A stretch of 64,000 nucleotides of DNA from Bog-366 sp963722555 (GTDB lineage Bacteria; Acidobacteriota; Terriglobia; UBA7540), in the NCBI GenBank assembly GCA_963722555.1, contig CAVRNQ010000005.1, forward strand, positions 186,001 to 250,000, in the 5' to 3' direction. Shown in pieces: positions 34,282 to 44,200 of the stretch. Within the stretch, counting starts at the first letter, position 1, and every line of letters starts with the position of its first letter. The position numbers and the translations under genes were made by a program. Below the pieces are notes generated by a model. It did no database searches. It was not told where the DNA came from and saw nothing but the letters and a program-made list of their open reading frames with translations.

Positions 34282-35250
34282 CTACCTTCCCTGAAAGTGC
34301 AAGGTGAGGGCTACGTCGGTGGCGTAAGGCTTGCCATCACACATGGCGGGGGTGAAAACCCAGGCTTGGGCAAGGCTGAGAGCTTCGGCGTTCAGGTCGG
34401 ACCTTTCCGATTCCTGCACGACGGACTGGTGCACCTTGCCGTCTTCTCCGACGAAGCCGCGAACCAATACCTCGTAATTGCTCTCCAGGGGGCCCTGCTT
34501 GGGTTGTGGCATGGAGACTCCCATGGGGCGCCGGAAAGTGGTGCACATCTTGTGAATCATGGCGTTCGGCGGGGCGGCGAGCACGTTGGGGGTTGCATCC
34601 ACAAGCTCAGAGATGGTTTGGGAAATCTCTATGCGGATGTTGCCGCCGAAGGAGTAAGTGATCTTCCCGGGCATCAACGCACCGGCGAAGGGGAAGAAGT
34701 CGCTGTTCTCAATCTGCTCATTGCCCAGCCTCTGGCTCACCAGCGTGCCGTTATCAGGGTCCGCGCAGATCTCGTTGTTATCCGTCTTCTGGCCACGCAC
34801 GGTGTCAAACTCGATGCACCGGGCCAGGCGGCCGCCCACCTCACGATCTACAATCTCGTGAATGACGTCCTCGCCATCGAAATTGACTAGGTAGATCGGG
34901 GTCAGCCGGCAGACGTCCATTAAACGCGCGGGCACTATCTGGCTCGCTCCCTCCACGGCCACTTGTCCGTGCGTGAAGATATTCACCAGGTGGTAGCTGC
35001 CGAGATTAAGCTCCTCCCGGCGCCCGGTGCCTTGCACCACCACCTTGGAGTAGCTGCCCTCCTGGGCGGGCGAATCCGGCTCGATGACCCGGAAGGTGTC
35101 CACCCGCTCAAGATTAGGAAGGTGGGGGGAAGTGCTCGCTGCGTGCGCGCGTTCAAGCAGTTGGATTGCTTCCTGCCGCACTTTCACATCCTGCGCAAAG
35201 ACGGACGGGGACAGAAGGAGAAGGGAGACAAACAAGAGTGTCAGCCTCAT
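34282..35250 (-). CDS. Secreted protein with C-terminal TonB domain
   Basis: 322 aa from the ATG at 35250, preceded by gaggtgcgag; the frame is open five codons upstream. Signal peptide 1-20 (ending SVFAQ). The middle, about residues 25-240, is unrecognised and contains several cysteines (VCRLTP, RCIEFD, EICADP). The last 75 residues form a TonB C-terminal domain: NYEVLVRGFVGEDGKVHQSV, AEALSLAQAWVFTPAMCDGK, VALTLHFQGR. TonB_C domains normally contact TonB-dependent receptors, but without an N-terminal membrane anchor beyond the signal peptide this protein may be periplasmic rather than an energy transducer. It lies just downstream of a large TonB-dependent receptor gene on the same strand. 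Confidence 0.85.
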   Translation of the reverse strand: MRLTLLFVSLLLLSPSVFAQDVKVRQEAIQLLERAHAASTSPHLPNLERVDTFRVIEPDSPAQEGSYSKVVVQGTGRREELNLGSYHLVNIFTHGQVAVEGASQIVPARLMDVCRLTPIYLVNFDGEDVIHEIVDREVGGRLARCIEFDTVRGQKTDNNEICADPDNGTLVSQRLGNEQIENSDFFPFAGALMPGKITYSFGGNIRIEISQTISELVDATPNVLAAPPNAMIHKMCTTFRRPMGVSMPQPKQGPLESNYEVLVRGFVGEDGKVHQSVVQESERSDLNAEALSLAQAWVFTPAMCDGKPYATDVALTLHFQGR

Positions 35251-35335
35251 CTCGCACCTCACCAAGCAGCCTTCACTAGGTCATAAGATGACTAACTATA
35301 TACCTTGAGTTTACCGATTACCAGTTCCCGGTACT

Positions 35336-35473
35336 GGCGTCATTTGCGAGACCCGGCCGCTCCCAGGTGCAGTCATTCCCGCGAAAGCGGGAATCTACGC
35401 TGCAAGCCCATGGAAATGCCCCGCAGACGGATTGGATTCCCGCTTTCGCGGGAATGACCATTGTTTCGAAGCG
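35336..35473 (-). repeat. Truncated family 1 element
   Basis: Starts ggcgtcatttgcgagacc, carries both attcccgcgaaagcgggaat-type cores, and stops at gtttcgaagcggc, ten bases before the stop of the receptor gene. Same orientation as the copy at 17680-17850; the right terminal repeat is missing. Confidence 0.8.
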
Positions 35474-35482
35474 GCGGCAGCG

Positions 35483-38389
35483 CTAGAACGAGAAGCGCAC
35501 CTGCAAATCGACGCGCCGGTTGGCGGCGCCACCCCCGCCGAAGAAGCCAGCAATGCTATTCGCGTGCCCGAACAGGGGGGAGTTGAGGTTCCCGACCGGG
35601 GAGGCAAAGTTGACGTTGTTAAAGATATTCCGCCCGGAGATGCTGAAGGTCAGGTTGTAGCGGCGGTTCGTGCTGTTGCCCGCGTTAAAGGGTCCGCCGC
35701 CCCCTCCGCTGCCGAGCCCCTGCCCGCCCAGTCCGCGACCGTATCCTCCTCTTCCGCCGCCGCCACCCCCACCGCCTCCGAACCCCCCGGGGCGGGCCAC
35801 TTCTTTGCCGAAGCCAATCGTCTTACTGAGGCGCAAGTTGGCGATGAACTGGCCGAAGCCAGAGCCGTAGTTGGGCGGAATAATCTTCTCGTCTGCGCGC
35901 GGGAGTGTGTCGAATGCCCCCCAGGGGGTCGCGACGAAGCTGCGGCTTGGCAGGTCGGTGGCAAAGGCCGGCCGGTCATTGAAAATGGAATCGCCGTTGA
36001 GGTCCTGGCCTACTGTGATATTGAAAGGCCGGGCGGAATTCACCACCAGAAAGGGAAACAACTGGAAACCCCGCGGCAGATTCCAACTGCCGCCCATGAA
36101 AAGGCGATGGCGCACATCGTACGCGGCGCGTCCGTAAGCTCCTTCGAGGTTGTACTGGTTCATGGGGAAGCTGCCGGCGCCCGCGGTGTTGCTATTGGCG
36201 TAGCTGAGCGTATAGAACCCGAAGAGCGAGAGCTTCGCGCCGCGCACATTGAAATTCGTGATCATCTGGTTCTGATTGAAAAGGCCGTCGGACTCGTACT
36301 GGTACAACCCGGCGGAGTTGCCGAAGGGCCGTGGCGCGGTGGCGGGTGTGCAGGAGAGATCGCCACTGGGACAGGGAAGCGGGGCGTTGATGTTGCGCGA
36401 GAGAAGCTGGTGCGTGCCGTGCGTGTTCAGGTAGGTGACGGAGAAAGTGGCGTTCTTGGCAAGTTGCCGTTCCAGCCCGACCCCCGCTTGACTCGTATAG
36501 GGCGTCCGCAGGCTCGGGTCGATCTGATAGGTTGTGGGCAGAGTATGACTCTCCTGGAGCGTGCTGATGGATGGAATGCTTGGATAGAAGTCAGGCGACG
36601 TGACAATGTACTGCTGCTGGTTGATTCCGTTCAGGCGTTCGGCGTTGAGGATCAGGCTCTCACCGAAGCGGTCGTAGAAGATCCCGTAGCCGGCCCGCAG
36701 AACCGTTTTGACCGATTTCCCTTTTCCCAGGCCCCATGCAATGCCGATTCGCGGTGCAAAGTCAGCGTGGTCATGGATGTGGTCTTGGGTCTCGAAGCGC
36801 AGTCCGGTGCTTACGGTCAGGTTCGGGCGCGCCTTCCAGTCGTCTTCCACGTAGGGTTCGAAGTCAAGGTAGTGATCCTGCAGCAGAGGGGTTCCCGCGA
36901 CGATCAGAAACTGGCTGGCGCCGCCTCCCGCGGCCCTGATCTGGGCTGCGGTCAAACCTTGTTGCAGGCCCTGTTCCGTGATTTGGTAGGCAAGTAATGA
37001 CGGGAAGGTGAACGCACCGTTGAAGTCCGACATCGCGCTGGAGGTCTGGCTGGAATTCCGCAGGCGGGCTCCGAACTTCAGATAATTTTTGTTCAAGGCC
37101 ACCGAGGTGTAATTCTGCACTTCGTAGGAGTTCTCCTGGCTGTAGCCCGTGCCGCTGCTGTTCCCGCCGCCTGTGAAGGCTCCCAGAACCGAGAGCGTGG
37201 GGTCGAAGCTCACGGGCGTCTGGTGGTAGTTGCTGTGGCGATAGCGGAACCGCACCTCGGTTACGGCTTTCTCGTTCAACACCTGGGCGTCGCTGACCTG
37301 GATGCTTTGGTCCGTCCCCCGGCTGTTGAAGGCTTGCGAGGGAAGTGAGAACTGTCCTACTCCCTGATTATCCTCGCCGTCCTTCCAGATCTGGTAACGG
37401 ACCGACAGAGTATTGTTTTTGCCGATTTGGGTGTCAATCCGGGGGCTGAAGTTCGTGCGCGATTCCGGATTGGGCAGGGCCTGGGTGAGTGGAACTTGGT
37501 TGAAGCCGGGGCCGAGAACGACAGCGCTCACGATGGCGTCGTCCTGGATGTTCCGGCGCTGCCCGTCGAGGTAGAAGGAAGCCTTCTTGCCCAGGGCGCC
37601 GCCCAGGTTCCCGTCGAACATGACGGTGTGATAAGCCGGGACCTGGCTCGCGAAAGGATTCCGGCTGTTGAAACCCGAGTCATTGCCGCTTGCGAAGAAC
37701 TGGCCGTGAAGTTTGTCCGTGCCCGGCTTGGTAAGAACTTCGATCCTGCCATAGCCCAGCGCGTCGTATTGCGCCGAGAAAGGATTCTGGTTGACGCGGA
37801 TCTCCCGAATGGAGGATTTGGGAGGCAGTTGGCCGCCCGTGAACCCGTCAATATAGACTTGACCGCCGTTGGGTCCCGCGGAGGGGCCCGCGAGGGCGGT
37901 TAGCTCGTTCTGCAACTCATCCGGGTCGTCGGAAAGCGAATCGAGGTCCTTGCCTTTGATCACCAGGGAACTGGCATTTTCGGACGGGGTGACACTGACA
38001 TGCGTGGTCTCGCCCGTCACCGTGACCTCTTCCCTTTCTAGAGCCACCTCCAGGCGGGCGTCCACCACCTGAGGCTGCCCGCGGCCGATCACGATGCCCT
38101 CCTTCACGAAGTCCCCAAATCCCTTCAGCTTGATTTCGAGCCGGTAGGCGCCGGGCGGAAGGTTGCGGAAAGCGTAACGGCCCTGGTCGTCGGTCTGAAC
38201 AACCAGGGTCGTCCCCGAGGGTCCCGTGACCGAAACGGTGATGGCGGGGACCGCCGCTCCCGACGGGTCCAGGACTTGACCGCTCAAAACGGGGCTGCTT
38301 CCTTGCCCAAAAGTGAGGGCGGGAAAGAGCAAAGACAGAATCCACAGAGTACAAAACTTTCGCTTCAAATTTCTCAAGGCGTCGTTCAC
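35483..38389 (-). CDS. TonB-dependent receptor with carboxypeptidase-like N-domain
   Basis: 968 aa starting at a GTG (38389) with GGAGG nine bases upstream. Signal peptide about 1-29. A carboxypeptidase-regulatory-like beta domain (about 32-115: SGQVLDPSGAAVPAITVSVT) precedes the plug (about 135-235) and a large outer-membrane beta-barrel ending in RVDLQVRFSF, with the terminal aromatic residue. This is the Oar-like receptor class abundant in Acidobacteriota; the substrate is unknown. Odd feature: a glycine-rich insertion near residues 870-900 (nine consecutive glycines, then RGGYGRGLGGQG) within a barrel loop. Downstream on the same strand is a TonB_C-domain protein; upstream is a frameshifted DUF5666-like gene. 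Confidence 0.93.
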   Translation of the reverse strand: MNDALRNLKRKFCTLWILSLLFPALTFGQGSSPVLSGQVLDPSGAAVPAITVSVTGPSGTTLVVQTDDQGRYAFRNLPPGAYRLEIKLKGFGDFVKEGIVIGRGQPQVVDARLEVALEREEVTVTGETTHVSVTPSENASSLVIKGKDLDSLSDDPDELQNELTALAGPSAGPNGGQVYIDGFTGGQLPPKSSIREIRVNQNPFSAQYDALGYGRIEVLTKPGTDKLHGQFFASGNDSGFNSRNPFASQVPAYHTVMFDGNLGGALGKKASFYLDGQRRNIQDDAIVSAVVLGPGFNQVPLTQALPNPESRTNFSPRIDTQIGKNNTLSVRYQIWKDGEDNQGVGQFSLPSQAFNSRGTDQSIQVSDAQVLNEKAVTEVRFRYRHSNYHQTPVSFDPTLSVLGAFTGGGNSSGTGYSQENSYEVQNYTSVALNKNYLKFGARLRNSSQTSSAMSDFNGAFTFPSLLAYQITEQGLQQGLTAAQIRAAGGGASQFLIVAGTPLLQDHYLDFEPYVEDDWKARPNLTVSTGLRFETQDHIHDHADFAPRIGIAWGLGKGKSVKTVLRAGYGIFYDRFGESLILNAERLNGINQQQYIVTSPDFYPSIPSISTLQESHTLPTTYQIDPSLRTPYTSQAGVGLERQLAKNATFSVTYLNTHGTHQLLSRNINAPLPCPSGDLSCTPATAPRPFGNSAGLYQYESDGLFNQNQMITNFNVRGAKLSLFGFYTLSYANSNTAGAGSFPMNQYNLEGAYGRAAYDVRHRLFMGGSWNLPRGFQLFPFLVVNSARPFNITVGQDLNGDSIFNDRPAFATDLPSRSFVATPWGAFDTLPRADEKIIPPNYGSGFGQFIANLRLSKTIGFGKEVARPGGFGGGGGGGGGRGGYGRGLGGQGLGSGGGGGPFNAGNSTNRRYNLTFSISGRNIFNNVNFASPVGNLNSPLFGHANSIAGFFGGGGAANRRVDLQVRFSF

Positions 38390-38512
38390 CCTTCCAATCC
38401 TCCTAAGTTTCTTCGCGTGGAAGTTGCGTTACGCGGGTTTGGTGCGTGGGGATCTGCGGCCGCACCCTCTGGCGTTTGCCGAACTTCAGGTTGAGAAGCA
38501 GACACGGGTGTT

Positions 38513-39833
38513 CTACGGCCCGCCTTCTCCGCCCCCTCCGCCCATATTCCAAGGTCCGAGGTTCATATCGCCCGTGCCCTTGGGTCGGGCAGCCAGAATC
38601 GGCTCTACGCCCGTGAGGATCACTATGGCCGTTACTTCTGACGGCTTTTCACCCTCCGTGCTCACCACAATCAAGGGTTGACCGGGCTTCAACTCGCTGA
38701 GCGTGAACGCCGGCATGCGGTCGAGCATCTGCTGAAAGTCGCGCCGCATCCCGCCGGGCCCACCCGGGCCGCCGTTGCCGCCAGGGCCTCGTTGACCACC
38801 GTAGCTGCCCGGCCCTCCCGTGGCGTCGGGGCCCGCCGCGCGCGTTGCGCCTCCCGCGGCGGCATCGTTGCCCGGCCCGCCGGAGTTGAAACGCGCGATC
38901 ATCTCGGCCATGAATTGTGGAAGCTCGTGCAGCTTGGAATCCGGGGTCGTGTGCACTACCAAAGGTTTGCCGGAAGCCAGAATCCTTGACCGTAACAGCG
39001 CCCGCCGCCGCGTTGACGGAAATCACGGTTGCCCCAACGTTACGGAAGGTTCCGGAAACCAGCTTTTCTGCAGTAAAGCGGCTGCCGTCTTCACTCTTGG
39101 TACCCAAGGCGCGCACCTGATCGCCCACTTTGATGGCGTCAAAGGGGGTGGGCTTGGCGTCGCTGAACTTGACGGAGTCCGGGGCATAGCGCAGGAGCAC
39201 AGCATTCGGAGCCAAGGCGAGGACCACCGGGTGGGTGGGATTGCCGGGCGTGGGCGGCGTGTTCGGGACCGCAATGGTGATCTCCTTTTTCTCCAGGTCC
39301 ACCGCTTTCACCACGCCTCTGGTCCCGCGCCGCTGCCAGTCCTGGGCCTCAGCCTCGTGGGCGGAGGCAAGGTCCGACCTCGTCATCACGACGACGGAGG
39401 TCGCCTGAAAGGATTTCTGGTCATCCGAGAAGCGGCCACGAACCAAAACCCGGTCGCTGGGGTTTATCTCGCCGACCGTAATGTGGGTAGCCGTCTTCAA
39501 GTCCTTTGCGCCCGGCGGCACACGAAGCACGGCAACGTCCTCGGGCAATTGGACTTGTAGTTCAGAGCCGACATCCAACCGGAGGGTGAGACTGCCGGGC
39601 TTAATCTGAGTGACGACTCCGACAGCGCGACTCGCTTGTGCGGGCGGAGCGCTCGGGGTCTGCGCCGTCGCCCTTCTGGCCGCCAGGATCAGCCCAAGGC
39701 ACAGTGCGATGAGATATATTGTCCGAATCTTCACCGGGGGTAACCTCACTGTCTCGTAATTAGACGCTTGCGCGACTTCTGACGTTACCTTCTCCTCGTC
39801 CTTCGTTGCAAAACCCTTCGTCCGTGGTTTCAT
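38513..39833 (-). pseudogene. Secreted DUF5666-like protein, frameshifted
   Basis: The first frame runs from 39833 through a membrane/signal segment (about 36-58, TIYLIALCLGLILA) and two beta-rich repeats (VGVVTQIKPGSLTLRLDVGS, then TRGVVKAVDLEKKEITIAVP) of the DUF5666 kind. At 38981-38982 one extra base shifts the frame. Removing one T (read on the minus strand) joins VTVKD to LASGKPLVVHTTPDSKLHEL and the continuing frame to 38513, which ends in a Gly/Pro-rich region and TAIVILTGVEPILAARPKGT. The coding quality is good on both sides, so this is either a recent mutation or a base-calling error. It lies upstream of the TonB receptor, a common position for such proteins. Function unknown. Confidence 0.75.
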
Positions 39834-39903
39834 TATGCAAAACCCTCAGCACGCGTGTCAACTGTGGCCTCGACGTACTTCGTCGGCACGTATGAAGTTT
39901 AGC

Positions 39904-40021
39904 AGGTTGATGAAAAACGTCCTCGCGGCCTCTGACCAAGTTGATGGCGTGTTGTAGCGCTGAGCTTTAGCTTAGCACGTGCCGACCTAAAGGTCGGCGC
40001 TACCACGTTTTTCATCAACCT
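39904..40021. mobile_element. 118-bp MITE-like element with 17-bp inverted repeats, family 5
   Basis: Perfect terminal inverted repeats aggttgatgaaaaacgt and acgtttttcatcaacct. The interior holds a nested imperfect palindrome (gtagcgctgagc, then ggtcggcgctac). No ORF. It is the only recognisable feature in the 39834-40151 gap. Confidence 0.8.
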
Positions 40022-40151
40022 CTCAGGGCACAGCTCAGGCCGGAACACGGGAATGACTGGGGAAGCCGTGTGGTGGCGGAGCTAAGACGTCGCCCTGCCC
40101 CTCCGTAACGTGAAATCCGAGCGGGCGGCGGGACCGTTCAGCGGCGGTCGG

Positions 40152-40934
40152 TCAATCCGGGGGGAGAAGCAGGGAGTCCGTTCGGACCATCCCCGGCATT
40201 GTTTCTCGCAATGAGGCCTCGATTTCCCCTTGGTCGAAAGCGTCGAGGCGTTCGTGCTGACTGATTTGGATGTGCTCGGAGATGGCGCGCATGGAGCGGT
40301 CCGGGTCTTGCTCCGCGATAGCGCGCACTACTTCGGAATGGCGCCGATGGATGTCCGCAAGCTGCATACCCGTATGCCCCCGACGTCGGATGGCAAAGAT
40401 CCGGATCAGCAGGCGCGTTTCGTTTACGACCTTCAGAATGCGAGCGTTGGGTGCCAGGTGCATGAGGAGCGTGTGAAAACCCAGGTCATAGGCCACAAAC
40501 CGCTGCATTTGCTCTTGGCCCAGCTCCGTCTTACCCGATTGATCCAATTCGTCCTTGAGAGTCAGGATGGCATCCGTCAGATGCTGCAGTTTGTCGAGGT
40601 CCCCCCGCCGCACCGGCTGGCGCGCTGCCTTGCCCACGGCGTAAACCTCCAGCGCTTCCCGCAACTCATAGAGTTCAATAATATCCTGGCGCGCCAGCTT
40701 CACAACCACTGCCCGACGGTTGGGGCTTTGTTCCAGGATCCCTTCGGCAGCTAACTGCGCGAGCGCTTCGCGAATGGGGGTGCGACTGATCTTGATCTCC
40801 TTGGCAAGAGCGAGTTCGGAAACGGCCTGGCCTGCGGAGAGTTCTCCCGAGGCAATTTTCCGTTGAATTTGAAGATAGGCTCTTTCGCGCGCTGAGGACG
40901 TGCTGCGGCCTTGAGGCCCCACCTTCCTGGACAT
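40152..40934 (-). CDS. GntR-family transcriptional regulator (FadR/FCD type)
   Basis: 260 aa from the ATG at 40934, which has GGGAGG directly upstream; the open frame extends far upstream but without coding character. Residues about 18-85 form the winged helix-turn-helix (ERAYLQIQRKIASGELSAGQ, KISRTPIREALAQLAAEGIL). Residues about 95-230 are the helical FCD ligand-binding domain (ELYELREALEVYAVGKAA, HTLLMHLAPNARILKVVNET, HRRHSEVVRAIAEQDPD). FCD regulators typically sense organic acids or sugar acids. It is transcribed away from a TonB receptor and a DHDPS-family gene, with a palindromic operator candidate between them, so it probably represses that uptake and catabolic unit. Confidence 0.92.
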   Translation of the reverse strand: MSRKVGPQGRSTSSARERAYLQIQRKIASGELSAGQAVSELALAKEIKISRTPIREALAQLAAEGILEQSPNRRAVVVKLARQDIIELYELREALEVYAVGKAARQPVRRGDLDKLQHLTDAILTLKDELDQSGKTELGQEQMQRFVAYDLGFHTLLMHLAPNARILKVVNETRLLIRIFAIRRRGHTGMQLADIHRRHSEVVRAIAEQDPDRSMRAISEHIQISQHERLDAFDQGEIEASLRETMPGMVRTDSLLLPPD

Positions 40935-41045
40935 ATCCTCCCTTTCCTTACTCGAAGCGTGCAGGGCGCGGACTGGCAACCCGCCCTGTCTCACCCGGTA
41001 CTCAATATACACCATAACGTCAAATCCAGAACGGAAATAATTCTG

Positions 41046-41073
41046 TTGACAGACAGATGCAATTGTATACAAT
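41046..41073 (+). promoter_or_regulatory. Sigma-70-like promoter of the TonB receptor gene
   Basis: TTGACA at 41046-41051, a 16-bp spacer, then TACAAT at 41068-41073. The first codon of the receptor is at 41224, giving a leader of about 145 nt. Confidence 0.6.
41062..41073. promoter_or_regulatory. Candidate GntR operator palindrome
   Basis: attgtatacaat is a perfect 12-bp palindrome overlapping the -10 box. It fits the general shape of FadR-subfamily operators (T-rich/GTATAC/A-rich). Binding by the adjacent regulator would block the promoter; this is inferred from position and symmetry. Confidence 0.55.
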
Positions 41074-41223
41074 GTGTCGACATACAGAATATAGCGAGTT
41101 GAGTGCGACGCCGATTTGTTGTTCGCACAGAAAGACAAGCTGATGCGTCGCCCAGGAGATGGGTTTCAAGCGCGGTCGCTCTCAGTGCGCTGAGGAGACC
41201 CCGCCAACTAAGAAGGAGGAGTC

Positions 41224-44200
41224 ATGAGGATGAAGAACCCGCAGAAGGATGAAACCACGAGTCTAGGAACGAGCCGGAGGCGCCTGGGTTGGTTACGGTA
41301 TTCTAGCCCCGTCACCTGGGGTCTCCTCGCGCTCGTTTTCTTCCTTATCCCCGTGCCGGCTTGGTCGCAGGCTGTCGGGGCGATTGTGGGGGTAGTCACC
41401 GACCCCAGCGGGGCCGTCGTTCCGGGCGTGAAAGTGACGGCCACCCGCGTTGAGACCGGAATCTCCCAATCCACGATTACGACCAGCGCCGGAACCTACA
41501 CCATCCCCAGCTTGCTGGTGGGTACTTACACTGTCACCGCTGAGGCTTCGGGCTTCAAAAGCGGAACGGCCACGGAAATTACTCTGGACGTCAGCCAGCA
41601 GAGAGAAGTGGATTTCAGGCTCGCCCTGGCGGGAGTCACCTCCATCGTGGAAGTGACTGCCGCCCCGCCTCTGCTGAACACGACCAACGGATCGCTCGCC
41701 GGGCTGGTATCGGGGGACCAGGTTCAAACGCTTCCTCTCAACGGGCGGAGCATCGGCAACCTGATCATGTTGCAGCCGGGCATGGCCCCAGATACTGGCC
41801 ATATGGGGTGGCTGAGCCCGATGTGGATCAGTAACGGCAATCGTGGGGAAACGTCGGTCGCGACCCTGGACAATGCCGACGCTACCGACCGGGAGATGGG
41901 CACCATCCAGTTCTGGAATTTTAACCTCGATGCAATCGCTGAGTTTAAGGTGCAGCAAAATAATTACTCGGCCCAGTTTGGGCAAGGCGCGGGCACCATT
42001 ACGCAGCTTGTGAGTAAAACCGGAACCAACCAATTTCACGGTAGCGCTTTTGAGTTTGTGCGCAACAGTGTCTTCGACGCGCACAATGCCTTCTCGACGA
42101 CGGCGGTCCCCCCGCTGCAAAGGAACGAATTTGGTGGGACGTTCGGCGGGCCGATCAAAAAAGACAAGACCTTTTTCTTTGTCGAGTACGCCGGCTTCCG
42201 CCAGATGTTTGGGGAACCAACCATCATGAAGGTCCCAACTGCAGCCGAGCGGCAAGGGCAGATCACGATTCCGGACCCCAACATCGAAAACCACCCCCCC
42301 GACCAGCTCCAAGTACCGCTGAATTCCGTTGCCCAGACGGTCCTCGGCAAATATCCGCAGCCGAATCAGCCCAATGGGCTATATGGACCTAACACGCTCA
42401 ATGTCTTGTTCAAGCAGCCAACCCCCGCCGACCAATTCTCGGTGCGCCTCGATCAACATTTCTCTGAAAAGGACACCTTCTTCGGGCGTGCCTCTTACAT
42501 TAACAATTTCATTAAAGATCGGAACCCGTTAGCGGCGATTGAAGACCCTTCTTTCGCCTCCGAGAAGCTGAACGAGCCGCGTAACTATTCGCTCAGCGAG
42601 ACGCACATCTTCTCACCCACCCTGCTCAATACCTTCACATTCACTCTCAACCGGCAGCTCGAGGGAATCCTGCCGGTATCGCAAGCTTTGACTCTGACCT
42701 CTTTTGGCGACGGCAGTCTATCCAACTGGGGGCCGGACACGTTCATTACCGAATATGTCGAGACTTATTTTGAGCCCCAGGACAACCTAACGTGGTCGAA
42801 AGGGCGCCACACGTTCAATATTGGCGGTTACTATCAAAGAGGGCGGGACAACGGCTTCGGAGTGACCTCCCTCGGCCCCAATGGTCAGTACAGCTTCGGT
42901 ATTGGCACCCCGCTTCTCGCGGCCATCCCTTCCACGAACGGGGGAACCTCCCTTGCGGTAGGCGACCCAAGCCCGAACGGGCTGATCAGCTTGATGGAGG
43001 GTGACGCCCAGAACTACGGTCGCGCCACCACGGTTCCAGGGTTTGGGCCACCAGGTGGGGGCGGCGCGTGGTGGGGGCTGCGGGTTTGGCACCTCGCCAC
43101 GTATCTTCAGGACGACATTAAGGTAACCCCGAAACTTACGGTAAATGTGGGCTTGCGTTACGAGTACAACTCTGTACCTTGGGAAGTGGGTAGTCGCCTT
43201 TCAGAAGTCGCCGATTACGGCAACCTTTACGGCAAGTTTGTGTTGAACCCGCAGCCGCTTTACCCAAATGATTATCCGAATTTTGGGCCACGCTTGGGAA
43301 TTGCGGATCGGGTTACCAGCAAAACGGTCTTCCGAGGCGGCTTTGGCATATTCACCAACTCCATTCCCACCGTGTATCCTGACCAAGCGCCCGTCAACTT
43401 TCCTTTGGCCACGCTGAGCTGGCTGCCCAATCCCGTCTACTCACTGACTCCCTTGCCGGTGTCCCTCCCCACGCTCACCGACCTCTCCGGCAATCCCATG
43501 CCGCCGAGCGGAAATACTAAGCTCATTCCCCGAAATACGCCGGTAAACCTTGCTCCTATCGCCGCGGTGCTCGGTCCCGTCGGGGGAGACTACCCCTCGG
43601 ATCGGATGCGAAACGGATACACGATAACCGGCAATGTCACGCTGGAGCAAGAGCTTCCCGGCAGCATCGATCTGCAGGTATCCTACGTCGCCAACAACGG
43701 CGTACATCTCTACAACCAGGCTTACCCGAATGCGTACACAGGAGCGGAGCCTCAGTATGCTCCCTGGACTCAGATAACTCCGGGTATGGCTGAACAGCAG
43801 GTGTTCTACAACGGCGGGTATTCCAGTTATAACGCTTTGCAGGTGCAGGCCCGCAGGATCTCCACGGCGCACGGCATCCAGTTCCAGGCGAATTACACGT
43901 GGGGTAAGGACCAAACCGACTCCGATGCCGTCTGGAGTGCTCCAGGTGAGAGCGGAGCGATCATGCTAAACAACCCGCAATGCCTGAAGTGCGAGTATGG
44001 CCGTGCAAGCTACAGTGTGGGCCAACGCTTTATCGCGAACTTTGCGTACAACCTTCCTTTCGGGGGTGTACACGGGCTCCCGAAGCGGCTGACGCAGGGG
44101 TGGCAGGTCCTTGGCATTTTCACTGCCCAAACCGGTTTCCCCTTTACCGTCGTGAGCCCGTTAGGAACCCTGCAGTACGGTTATGACACTTACGATGGCG

